Of a stretch of 64,000 bases of DNA, positions 24,688 to 34,449 are shown one piece after another. A program made the position numbers and the translations under genes. This stretch comes from Isoetes taiwanensis (taxonomy: Eukaryota > Streptophyta > Lycopodiopsida > Isoetales > Isoetaceae): contig JAJEKV010000036.1 of assembly GCA_021234155.1 (NCBI GenBank), forward strand, positions 12,787,426-12,851,425. The letters run 5' to 3'. The notes under the pieces are model-generated. The model did no database searches and was not told the origin of the DNA. It worked only from the letters and a program-made list of their open reading frames with translations. How positions within the stretch are numbered: position 1 is the first letter of the stretch; each line of letters starts with the position of its first letter.

Positions 24688-24957
24688 TGCATGGGCCCTA
24701 AAATAATAATGGATTTAACACAAAAGATGATCAAGATAATAAGAACAAGACAAGGCAAGACAAGAACACGAATGATCAAAGCCAGTGCACATTAGCAAAA
24801 TGTTCTCTGTTCAAATACAACTATCTCCATGAATTAAGCTCGAGATCATGGAGTAAACTCGTGCCACAATTTCTCCAACCGCCTAACTACTTGTTAAACA
24901 TGAATTGCAAGATAATGACCAAAATGGAAACTTGATAAAACACTTAATATTTTCACA
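24688..24957 (-). repeat. copia 5' LTR
   Basis: Same sequence as 20244-20509 from TAAAATAATAATGG to ATATTTTCACA. The inner end differs (TGCATGGGCCC in place of TGTGAATTAACC), so this boundary is approximate. No convincing initiator-Met primer-binding site follows it on the minus strand. Confidence 0.8.
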
Positions 24958-25205
24958 GGCCTGCTGCTATAGGTTATTCGATTTCCATGCGAATGCGGTA
25001 AGCAGCGTTGATGGCTTTGACACTCTGTGAATCTACCGTTGATGGCTTCGACACTCTGTGAACCCAGCCTCTCTCCATCAGGAGCCTCAAAAAACCTAGC
25101 CTCTCCATCAGGAGCCTCAAAAACAGAATATAGATAGACGTAACAACAAAGTTTATATAACAGTCTGCTTTGTTCGTCGTACGTGACTTGGAAGTTTATG
25201 TACTA
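24958..25205. repeat. short tandem duplications
   Basis: GTTGATGGCTTTGACACTCT and a near copy lie back to back at about 25009 and 25039; AGCCTCTCCATCAGGAGCCT and a near copy follow at about 25068 and 25097. No gene is seen. Confidence 0.6.
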
Positions 25206-25364
25206 GGTAATTGCCAGGAGGAGGGGCATTCCGCGCTGTAAAGGGCTCCGGCGGCTCCGCGAAACGAGGCGGTGCACGAGCGGCGGAGCCGCGACTGCGC
25301 CGCCGAGTTTGGCGGCGCCACCGGTGCCCTTTACAGCCGGAATGCCCGACCCCTGGCAATTACC
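25206..25364. mobile_element. GC-rich foldback (MITE-like), 159 bp
   Basis: Imperfect palindrome: the left arm GGTAATTGCCAGG...GGGCATTCCG...GCTGTAAAGGGC is matched in reverse complement by the right arm ending CCTGGCAATTACC, with GC-rich inner arms. Far GC-richer than its surroundings. No target duplication is clear. The minus-strand frame across it is not a gene. Confidence 0.7.
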
Positions 25365-25367
25365 GGA

Positions 25368-25914
25368 CGTAATGACCAGTATCTTTAAATTTCCACTCTT
25401 CTACTTTGATCCGACAGATCCTTTGCATGAATGGAAGCTGGCCAGATGAAATTTCATTGTTGAATCTTCAAAAAAATAGTTGGTTTATGTGATCTTCCAA
25501 GATCAAGAAGCGGCTATAGTGAAGAAAATGAATTTTTGAAGAACCGTTTTTGAAGAACTGCTCAACTTGCCAGGTGAAATTTCTTTGTTAAATCTTGGAA
25601 AACACGGCTCTTAAGAAGCGGCCGTAGTGAAGAACCGACCAGAGATGCCCTCAATAGCTTGGTCTACCCTTCTTGCCCTGTTTTAAACCAAGTAGTATGT
25701 CCGTCAGCGCCTCTGCGCCTCAGATCCGGTAAGCTCATCTGCAAGGAAAAACTAAGCTGTCATAGAAAAGCTCTGTGAGCAATCTCAGGCAATCTTCTCT
25801 GCAAAAAAGACTCTGTAGGAGAGATGAGCGGCGCCGCTCCGCACAACCCGGACAAAATTACATCATATAATTTCAAGATAATAATGGCGTAATTTAAAGG
25901 TACTGGTCATTACG
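25368..25914. mobile_element. possible DNA transposon remnant with 24-bp TIRs
   Basis: CGTAATGACCAGTATCTTTA at 25368 and its reverse complement ending 25914 match over 24 bp with one mismatch. The ~547-bp interior has no transposase and holds two diverged copies of a block (about 25439-25524 and 25567-25636, sharing GAAATTTC and AAGAAGCGGC). No target duplication is seen. The left TIR starts three bases after the foldback. Confidence 0.5.
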
Positions 25915-26678
25915 ATCGTTGTAATCTATTATTGCGTAGTTCTTATTACAGAAAACGTCATACTTATGTAGCTCTTGTTAAAAAAAATGTTTCCAAAACC
26001 TAGACATACAAATCCATCGCCATGGTCTCTCTATAAAGGTTTCTGCAAAGATTAAACCAAATTATACGGGTTTCTGCACCAATCAGGATGAAACACAATG
26101 CCTCTAGTGCACATCATTAGAAGAGCTGTAATGGAGAACCATAGAGGGAAGCCAACCCCATGACCTGTAGAATCCAGTCGCGCCTCCCCCACGCCATTCT
26201 CCAAGGTCAAGCAGAGATTAAGCCGGATTCTACAGGTTTCTGCAAGGCCCTTCGTCATTCTTGATCAGAATGGCTCCCTTTGTCATTCTTGATCAAAATG
26301 GCTCAAGAATTTTCAAGAACGCTGACCTACTTTGCTCGACGTATTTGGAATCTTCCAAATTTGACTAGATGCCAGTTCAAACTTAACTAGACGCTGCCAG
26401 TTTCAAAAGTCCTTTCTGGTTTTTTAATATATGTGGTTCACAAGACATGCCAACAAATCCATTCCTGTAAAAGTAATTTCTGGTCTGCCAATTGCCACGA
26501 GTATAAACAAAAACAAAATTGGCACGTTACAGGAAGTGTCATATAGAAGGAGAAAGGTAAACATGCAATAAATATCCAGATTCAAGAGCTGGGACTACGG
26601 CTTCTACTACGAACCAGCTGTAATCATAGCAGACACAATCAGATGGAACCTTTGTTCAACTTCAAAAGCCAAGATGAT
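25915..26678. other. SR gene 3' flank
   Basis: AT-rich region downstream of the SR gene stop (minus strand). It should contain the gene's 3' UTR and poly(A) signal; I could not fix the end. GTTTCTGCA recurs near 26040, 26070 and 26235. Confidence 0.4.
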
Positions 26679-28290
26679 TTAAGTAGAGCAGCCACTTACA
26701 ACTCGTTCTCGGGACCTTGACCTTGATCTTTATGTGAGGCCATAAATTCATGGAGACAAAAATTCATTAGTTTATTACTCCTGAAACGTCGGATCAGCAT
26801 TCTAATTTGCGTTCCAAGAAAAAGTACCTTGAGGCAGACTGTGAACGAGGAGGAGATCGAGATCCAGACCGTGACCCCGACAATGAACGGCGGCCTCTTG
26901 GCAAGCTTGATAACCACAACAGTCGTTTTAATTGTTGAACAAGAATAAAGGGCTTCTAATATCTAAACTAACAGTTTACCTGCCACTTCGACTGCGACTC
27001 TGTGTGTAGCTCCGACTACGGCTACGAGTATAGCTTCGACTTCGGCTTTGACTTCTGCTGGGGCTCCGAGAAATGCTACGCATGATTCCTGCACCTTTAT
27101 CTTCTTTTACCTATACATAGCAATCCCTCTAGTAAAAGGTGTTGTGCATTTTGTTAACGTGAGAAAATCAACCTACATACCCGAATGTATGAATGGGAGA
27201 AGGGGTTGCGAAATTCTGTGTCATCAAGCTTCCTAATCTGAAGTCAGACAACTGTTAGCCACCAACACATGGAGGAAGGTAGAAAAGTGAAGCGCAAGAA
27301 CTGACAGCATATTTCATGTCATCATAGTTTGTAAAATCCACAATGCCTGTAGTCCCTGCAAAAGAAGAGTCAGTTACACATGGCAATATGTAAAAGCAAA
27401 TACAGCGGCGATAAATGAAACACATCTCACCATGACTATCACGAAATACTTGGGCAAAACAAACATCTCCAGCACGACGCATGTGATCCTGTGGATATCA
27501 TAGATCAATCGACTTCCAAAAAAAATACTACGATACAACTGTATAAGCTTAAATTCAGGGCATACCTTAAGATCCTGCCATGATGCGGAGGAAGGTAAAC
27601 CAGTGACGATAACTGCAAAATTTGCTAATTAGTGTTCAGAAAAGCTGAAGGCCAAAAATACTATAGAGAGACTTAAAGATTCCCATAGAAACAGCAGATA
27701 ATCGCATCAAAGTGACTCACCCCTGTAGTCAGAGTGCCTGGAAACACCAGAAGAGCGACCACTACTATTGCTACTATAGCTACTGTACCGATCTATTGAT
27801 GATAGCCCACGCCCACCATGAGCCATCTCAACCTGCACATTGCACTATATTAAACTCCCCTTATTGGAAAAAAGGGTCTGTTACTTTATCTTTTTGTCTT
27901 GGAGTACTTACACGCAAACGATATCCATCAAAATTGTATCCATCCCTCCCCCTGATGGCATCTTCTGCATCTCGAGCATCCTCAAACTGCATGCTTGATT
28001 GCTCCATCGCATTGGCAAAATCTCAAAGCATTGTCTAACTAAAAGATGCAGCTACATACCTCTATAAAGCAGTAACCCGGAGGCCTTGGGGGCAACTTTA
28101 AATCAATGTCCACAATAGCTCCATACTGGAACCGAAAATAAACCAAGATTATTATCAGCACTTCACCATGCCACAGCATAATCATAAAATCCCATTGAAT
28201 AACCTTATAAAACAGATCTTCTATTTCACGTTCCCGTATATCACCAGGAAGGTTGCCAACATAAACAGTCCTGCTTGCACGGCTGCTCAT
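26679..28290 (-). CDS. SR splicing factor, SR34/SRSF1 type
   Basis: Serine/arginine-rich protein that binds exonic enhancers and recruits U1/U2AF in the nucleus. Eleven coding exons (minus strand): 28290-28204, 28125-28060, 27986-27912, 27832-27721, 27612-27566, 27488-27431, 27355-27306, 27237-27181, 27110-26980, 26905-26828, 26727-26679. Joined, they keep one frame of 269 aa. RRM1 has TVYVGNLP (RNP2) and [12 protein letters not shown] (RNP1); the pseudo-RRM has the invariant [12 protein letters not shown], then [13 protein letters not shown]; an RS domain ([23 protein letters not shown]) follows. Introns are 68-108 nt and GT-AG. The last two acceptors are weak (AAG), so the tail [11 protein letters not shown] is less sure. 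Exon 1 starts at the family-typical MSSRASR. No defect is seen. Confidence 0.88.
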
Positions 28291-29077
28291 TCTGACTGCA
28301 ACACTTTGGAGCCAATCAGTTACAAAAACCAGATTACTGACAGAAAATTATGTATAGGTTGACATGACACTGTGCTTATTCAAATAAGATATTTTGAATG
28401 AAGCAAACCAAGAATGAGGAATGTTTGAGGGTGCCAGAGATCTCCATTGCTCCCTCCTTTTTCAAGAGCTTTATCATAAATATATGACTAGGACACTTGA
28501 AGCCACTTTTCAAAATTTCTCCTCTAATTTTTCCCACTTTCTCCTTTACTTTGTCAACCACAATTTTCTTTGCTCCTATGCTCCTTTGCCAATCACAAAT
28601 TTGTGTGCTCCTATGCTCCTTTCCAAGCTCCATCAATCTATTCATTTACAAAGGGCGCATGTTACATAAACAGCAACATTACACCATTCCTTGGATTGGA
28701 GCTAACACCCTCCTTACAAACAATAATTGCAACACACTATATCAGTCAACTAAAAGAAAAGCATGAGAAATGGAGAAGCCCATGCTCACACACCTCGTGA
28801 CAAGTTGGGTCAACAAGAGACACAGAATATTTTTGCGTCAACAAAACAAATGGAAAGCGTTTTCAAGATTGGTTAAATCCTAAGGGCAAATATAAGCAAG
28901 TCGGAAAGGCTTAAGCTGCAGTTAAACTCTACGAATTAGGTTTGAATAAAAACGACTGTACGCAGTGTCAAAACAAAAAGGAAAGCAAAAAGATATGGCT
29001 GACGAACAAAGTCAACTGTAATAAGCTCTAACGAGAAAACAACTCAGGCAAAACAGAAAATGCGCAAGATACTTACA
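28291..29077 (-). other. SR gene 5' UTR with 781-bp leader intron
   Basis: TTGCAG|TCAGAATG just upstream of the start Met is a 3' splice site. A matching donor, GTGT|GTAAGTATCTT, lies at 29076 on the minus strand. This predicts a 5' UTR intron (28296-29076) and an upstream leader exon ending at 29077. Leader introns are common in plant SR genes and usually raise expression. The transcription start is not defined. Confidence 0.6.
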
Positions 29078-29275
29078 CACTACGACTTTGCTCCGGCGCC
29101 ACAGCAAAACCCTGCTTTTTAATATCAAAACAGAAAAAACTTATCTTTTGCTCCTTAAATCCCGGGCTAGTGGTATGCCGCAGGCCATGCCACGTAGCAA
29201 CAGTTGTATGTTGATCGTTGGATCGGTATATTCTCCAAGTAGATTCCCCAATTCTTTTTTCTTTTTGGCACCGGA

Positions 29276-29365
29276 TGAATGGTTTTTGGGTTGGTCTAGT
29301 GGTAAGGCCTTGGATTGGGGTGATCCCCATCAGGGTTCAAAACCCACCGACTTGCCTTAAAAATA
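29276..29365 (+). mobile_element. tRNA-derived SINE-like head
   Basis: Pol III internal promoter elements: A box TGGTCTAGTGG (29292-29302) and B box GGTTCAAAACC (29334-29344), 31 nt apart, in tRNA-like context (GGTAAGGCCTTGGATT between). No clean cloverleaf folds, so a SINE head or decayed tRNA rather than a tRNA gene. It lies in the SR gene's upstream region in the opposite orientation. Confidence 0.55.
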
Positions 29366-30433
29366 GCTAGTCAAAAGCACATTTGATTACTTTTTACAGA
29401 AATTACATGTCTTTCTTTTGCCTCTGTAATTTATAATACGAAGTTCTTTATATAATGGCTAGTTACAAAATAAAAAATGTAGTTTCCGTCTCCTTAATGC
29501 TTGGACACATAATAGATATGTCATTTGATTCTCTCATGTCAAGCACATGCATTGTGCCCTTGCCATTACACATCATATAACCTAGAGTATAACTTGGAGG
29601 AAGTATATACATAGAACAATCAAATGTAACTCTCAACATGGTACCCCATATGTGGCTATGTGCAATGCGACACCTTTAAAATCCAACCGTTGATCTTCCC
29701 GCAAACTCTCTATCCCGTTATCATTTTAAGCCATAATGCCACGTCCCTTCAGGTCATGTTTCCATGTCTTGCAGACTATTATTTTCCGTTTCGCAACATG
29801 TTCATGCATGCATCTATCATGCTCTTTAACTCCAACACTACCACATGCTTTGAAAATGCTTGAGGATGTAATTTCATTTTGCATATCATTGCATCTTAAG
29901 CAAGAAAGCCTTGTGATGTTGAGCATATAATGAAACCTGTATATCAGTTGGCCTCTAGACACATTTGTTGCCACAATAGCAATTGCTTTTCCATAGTCAA
30001 GCTCTTTCTGCATCAATACTTCACATTGCATTTGCAAGTGAGATGTTATACCTATCAGATATTTATTCCATCACATTGTTTGCGAGCTTTACACGACTTT
30101 ATGCTGTCCCATCTTCAAGTTGCTGCAACCTATTGTTGTCAAACCTTATACATGATTTGATGCTTAAGATAAATATTTCTTATTTGTGTTTCAACTGGTT
30201 AACATGTTCAAATTCATAGCAATTGTGGGAAATGAAATCATTGCAGAAGATTTTACTATATGTTGTTCTGAATGAGCAAAAGCACAAAGAATATCTTTTC
30301 TACTTGCTGCTCTGGTACATCAAATTTTCACAGCATACTATGTGATAGCATTCGTACGTTGATTGCATCACCCCTTTATTTCTGAGACACGTTGTAGTCT
30401 ACATCCCCTATGTCATCGTTTGAATTACCTGCA
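29366..30433. other. AT-rich intergenic region
   Basis: Short frames only; no domain or repeat recognised. It separates the SR gene from the LTR-like element. Confidence 0.5.
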
Positions 30434-33057
30434 ATATATATATAAATACATATAAATATATATATATATATATTCAGAGGCCTCTGATGGTTTCTTCTTT
30501 TGGTTCACAGCTGAAAGCATGCTACATAGTTATCAGTAAGGTCCTAGTGATTGCTTTCCTGGAATATCCTAGTCCATGCCCGTGCTCAATTTGCTAGCAG
30601 CATACATGCATCTTAACATGTTCAGAGCAGGCCCTAATCGCATATAGACATGATATTGCTCTATATCCACAAGTAGCATTTGCTGATAAAAACCCCTTGC
30701 CAAAATAAGCCCTTAATATTATCATGGCAATGGTGGTTGCTAAGTTTGGGAACATGCTAAAATATCTTAGATTTTTCATATGAGCTGACAAAGGCTTTCA
30801 TCTCACAATTGGAGGAGATATTAGTACATCATTTTTTGTCACATACGGGTACTTCTTGTTGCATTATGCAATACGGTTGAAGCATTCCCCTTCCATCTTC
30901 TTTGGCATGCCATCCATGGAAATTGACAAGGCAAGACCAATAATTCACAAGCTACGTGGTACTTCGCTTTATTGCAAGGGGCATTGGCATAAAGACAACC
31001 AAACATGGCAAAGGTTTAAGACAAAGGTGCCTATACAAGGTACTTATTTATTTATTTTACAAAAAGTCATTCTCCATAGTTGAACACTTGTCATAGTTTG
31101 TAATTCATAAGGATTATTTAATTTTGGGCCTTACGTGTTGGCTAAAAGGTTCTTTTCTTTTGACTTTACAAATAAATGCATGCAACTTACTTGAATGCAT
31201 GCACACCACTTGACACTTAATTGTTTAAGTGAGCTTGCATGCTTTTGTTACTAACTTTATTGTTTCTCACACTTCTACATTTACTTATGCTCATGCATGG
31301 GCATCGCCAAATCTCACACTTGGGCACTTATGGCTAGAAGGATTTGGCACCTAAGGTATGCTATTTTTTCTAAATTCGTAATGTCAAATGGGCATTGTGT
31401 TTTTAAAGTGCATATGAGAAACACCACATTATATTATAAGCCCTAGGTTGCCCTAAATATTTTGTTCTTTGCCCTAGACGTCCAATATAAGTGGACTTAA
31501 AATGCAAGCCCTAAATCTGGTTTAGGGTTACGCCCATCGTGTGAAGCGGCGCTTACTCTTCTTACTCTTACGCTCGATCTGACTTTTCCATGGCCGATTT
31601 AAGCTCACGGCATCCATGGATAGTGTAGCAAACTTCGAATCTAGTATGGATCTATCTGTTTCATATCTTTGGGAAGCAAAAGAGCTAGCTGCATTTATGA
31701 TTTAAACATCGTAGCAAAGCATGGAGTTCCTCAAGAGCTATTTTCCGAGGATCTTAATGGAGTTGCTAGCAATGGAGATCGCCAAAGAAAATTTGACAAA
31801 GCTTCGCATAGTAGAAATGTGCAATCTAACCGGACACTACACCAATCTGTTATGGAGGAACCGATCGCGGATCACTTGCCACAATACCGGTTCTTGAAGA
31901 TTTTTCAAAATACATCGTCATTTCATACAAGGATTACAAGTCTTTTGGAATTATGAAACCTACTTTTTAAACTTGTTTGCATTTGGAGATTTGTTTGCTC
32001 TGACATTACTTTTGTTCCCTATATGCTTTCGAATCTATTATATCCGGCATTTTTTTTGATTTATACTCAAGTTTGTTAGGAGCTATGGCTTTCTAATATA
32101 TAAGCTGTTGTTACTCTTGTTTCATGACTACTATATGCTTGATTGAGCAAAGGGCGAAAAGCCATGCTAACTCCACTGCTTACCTGTCAGTTCCTTTTTA
32201 GATTACCCTTCTCAGGCTAATTCTAGAATGTTTGACTGCAGGTAACCGGGGTTGCATTTCTCAATCTCTTTTGATGGTTGTGAAAAATCTTTGGAGCATG
32301 CTGCTTCGAGGAAGACATATGATCCTATTTCTGTTTCGGTCAATTTCAAAGACATGGTATGCCTTTTTGTACAAATATGTATTGGAGCGGCGACCAAATG
32401 TGCCAAGAATGCTCCAAGTTTTGGAGCAGCTTTAACTTGAATTTTTCTTCTTTATGAAATGCACCATGAACAAATAGCAATATGCTGTTTTATTTTATGA
32501 GGTCTTAAATAGTATTTTTCTTCTTGAAAAATCGATTTATTTAAGGTCTTAAACTCAGGTCTATTTTTATGCGTGCAAATCTTCTTACTGTTAATTTGTT
32601 GGCATTATTCTAGAATATACACGTATAACATTTTTTCTGAAATGTTGCAGCATTTTAGCATGTATCACTACATGTTACTTTCCACAAAGATCTGTTGTAA
32701 ATGTGTTTATCATTGATTCATTGAGCTCTATAGCATTAGTCAGTTTTGCTATAAAAGCCAAGTGTAAACTGAACATGAAATGATGTTTGGTCATTCTCGC
32801 ACAATCACGCCACTCAAGCCGATTCAACCATTTGGCATACTTCATTTGTAGGATCTCTATATCTGACCTTAGGCTTTTGCCCAGCAGAACGAGTTGCGTG
32901 ACTTGTTGGCTACTTAATAGCTGAATTGCTAGACTTGTTGACTACTTAAATCTTTGGCTTACTAGCTCCAATCTTGGTTCTCACGTGCTCCCCATGGCTT
33001 GACCATGGGACTGATAAGCCTAGGCCTCTGGGAGGCTAGGCAAAACTAGCTATATAT
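30434..33057 (+). repeat. LTR-like direct repeat, element 1, left copy
   Basis: About 2.6 kb, repeated nearly identically at 33741-39490 once the insertion there is removed. It starts in TATATATAAATACATATAAA and ends GGCAAAACTAGCTATATAT. It holds no credible protein; frames are under 110 codons and not conserved in the sister family at 39484. Contains the 97-nt structured motif (32151-32247) and the 5' half of the 130-nt structure (from 32976). Two copies flanking a short unique region suggest LTRs of a non-autonomous retroelement, but the ends are not TG...CA, so another mechanism (circle integration, Penelope-type ends) is possible. Confidence 0.7.
32151..32247 (+). ncRNA. 97-nt conserved foldable motif, copy AB1
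   Basis: AGGGCGAAAAGCC (GGC/GCC hairpin with loop GAAAA), then GCTTACCTG (32178-32186), exactly 52 nt, then CAGGTAACC (32239-32247); TTACCTG and CAGGTAA are complementary. Inside the 52 nt, TTACC and GCTAAT stand at fixed positions. Orientation is inferred from the surrounding unit. Confidence 0.5.
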
Positions 33058-33105
33058 TCTGTGACTTCAGTGTACTGGTTGTACTGGTGCTGGGCCGTGA
33101 GAACC
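32976..33105 (+). ncRNA. 130-nt multi-hairpin structure across repeat/internal junction, element 1
   Basis: Closing stem GGTTCTCACG / CGTGAGAACC; inner hairpins CCCATGG-loop-CCATGGG (32991-33009) and GCCTAGGCCTC-TGG-GAGGCTAGGC (33018-33041). Same total length as the version at 42330-42459, with paired changes in the stems. The right end of the direct repeat (CTATATAT) falls inside it. Confidence 0.55.
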
Positions 33106-33740
33106 AACCATTCCATCTCTTTATCCTTGTGATATTACATAATTATTCGTTCTTCCTATCTAGTGATTAACCCTCTGCATCATAGTTGGCAGTAGTATGT
33201 TGTACTCTTGCAGGGTAAAATTAAGCATGAACGAATGCTTAAGCTGGTTAATCAAATACAAGAATTTTGGCATCACATTGCCTGAGTTGGGCACCTGAAT
33301 CTTTTATGACAGCATGACATGTATCCTCTATGCATACAAAAGCCATGGATACAATCTACCAACATCTGTTATGTTAAGCACAAAAATGGGGTTGCTCCCA
33401 GGACATTTTGCTCAGATTATGAGCTGGAGCTGATACTCCAACCAAGATAATATTCTCATTATTTGTTTATCTTCAACTTATACATGCTTTATTCTGTAGC
33501 AAGGTTGGCTGGAAAACTGTAACAGTTAATCAACATGGGCCGATTTCCTGATCTTATCAAGATTATTGAAGGCCTACTCTTGTTATTACAGGTACGTTGT
33601 TAACTTGCACTTATGAGAAATCTATTTTTAGTTGGCAGGGAGGGCCCCTATGGTAGTATAGGGACCCTCTCAGCCCCTTTTACTTCCATGTCATGGGACC
33701 TCACCCTGTCTTCCGGATGGAGGTAGGGAATAATTTTTTG
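33058..33740 (+). other. internal region of LTR-like element 1
   Basis: About 680 bp between the two direct repeats. It begins with the 3' half of the 130-nt structure and ends with a hairpin block, purine-rich GGATGGAGGTAGGG and TAATTTTTTGCA before the second repeat. The middle has no ORF and is not recognisably similar to the internal region of element 2. The purine run is a possible polypurine tract, although it lies about 14 nt from the repeat. Confidence 0.55.
33638..33670 (+). ncRNA. hairpin before second repeat, element 1
   Basis: GAGGGCCCCTAT / ATAGGGACCCTC stem with one C-A mismatch and a short loop, preceded by GTTGGCAGG. The same hairpin with a different loop is at 43138 in element 2, and both lie about 107 nt before the second direct repeat. 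Confidence 0.5.
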
Positions 33741-34449
33741 CATATATATAAATACATATAAATATATATATTCAGAGGCCTCTGATGGTTTCTTCTTTTG
33801 GTTCACAGCTGAAAGCATGCTACATAGTTATCAGTGAGGTCCTAGTGATTGCTTTCCTGGAATATCCTAGTCCATGCCCGTGCTCAATTTGCTAGCAGCA
33901 TACATGCATCTTAACACTAATCGCATATAGGCATGATATTGCTCTATATCCACAAGTAGCATTTGCTGATAAAAACCCCTTGCCAAAATAAGCCCTTAAT
34001 ATTATCATGGCAATGGTGGTTGCTAAGTTTGGGAACATGCTAAAATATCTTAGATTTTTCATATGAGCTGACAAAGGCTTTCATCTCACAATTGGAGGAG
34101 ATATTAGTACATCATTTTTTGTCACATACGGGTACTTCTTGTTGCATTATGCAATACGGTTGAAGCATTCCCCTTCCATCTTCTTTGGCATGCCATCCAT
34201 GGAAATTGACAAGGCAAGACCAATAATTCACAAGCTACGTGGTACTTCGCTTTATTGCAAGGGGCATTGGCATAAAGACAACCAAACATGGCAAAGGTTT
34301 AAGACAAAGGTGCCTATACAAGGTACTTATTTATTTATTTTACAAAAAGTCATTCTCCATAGTTGAACACTTGTCATAGTTTGTAATTCATAAGGATTAT
34401 TTAATTTTGGGCCTTACGTGTTGGCTAAAAGGTTCTTTTCTTTTGACTT

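Larger units (their letters stand above)
20244..24957 (-). mobile_element. Ty1/copia retrotransposon, degenerate full-length
   Basis: Minus-strand element of about 4.7 kb with two similar LTRs (about 266-270 bp), a polypurine tract (ACTGGGGG on the minus strand, just before the 3' LTR) and the copia order gag, protease, integrase, RT, RNase H. Flanking pentamers are GGTCT (20239-20243) and GGCCT (24958-24962), a target duplication with one mismatch. Coding sequence has several frameshifts, two adjacent in-frame stops between integrase and RT, a mutated protease box and a 68-bp internal tandem duplication. Inactive. Confidence 0.92.

Noticed and set aside
25153-25359. Minus ORF in the foldback
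   Set aside because: Arises from the GC-rich palindrome; basic repetitive peptide with no family.
33018-33048. Helitron 3' end (hairpin then CTAG) at the end of the direct repeat
   Set aside because: Only four bases separate hairpin and CTAG, the sequence continues conserved beyond it, and the relative at 42400 has CTGG with the same continuation; better explained as part of the larger fold.
33011-33057. Hammerhead-like core (CTGATAA ... GGCAAAAC) in the 130-nt structure
   Set aside because: A hammerhead needs CUGAUGA and GAAA; the key G is A and GAAA reads CAAAA, and the cleavage-site helix is not where required.
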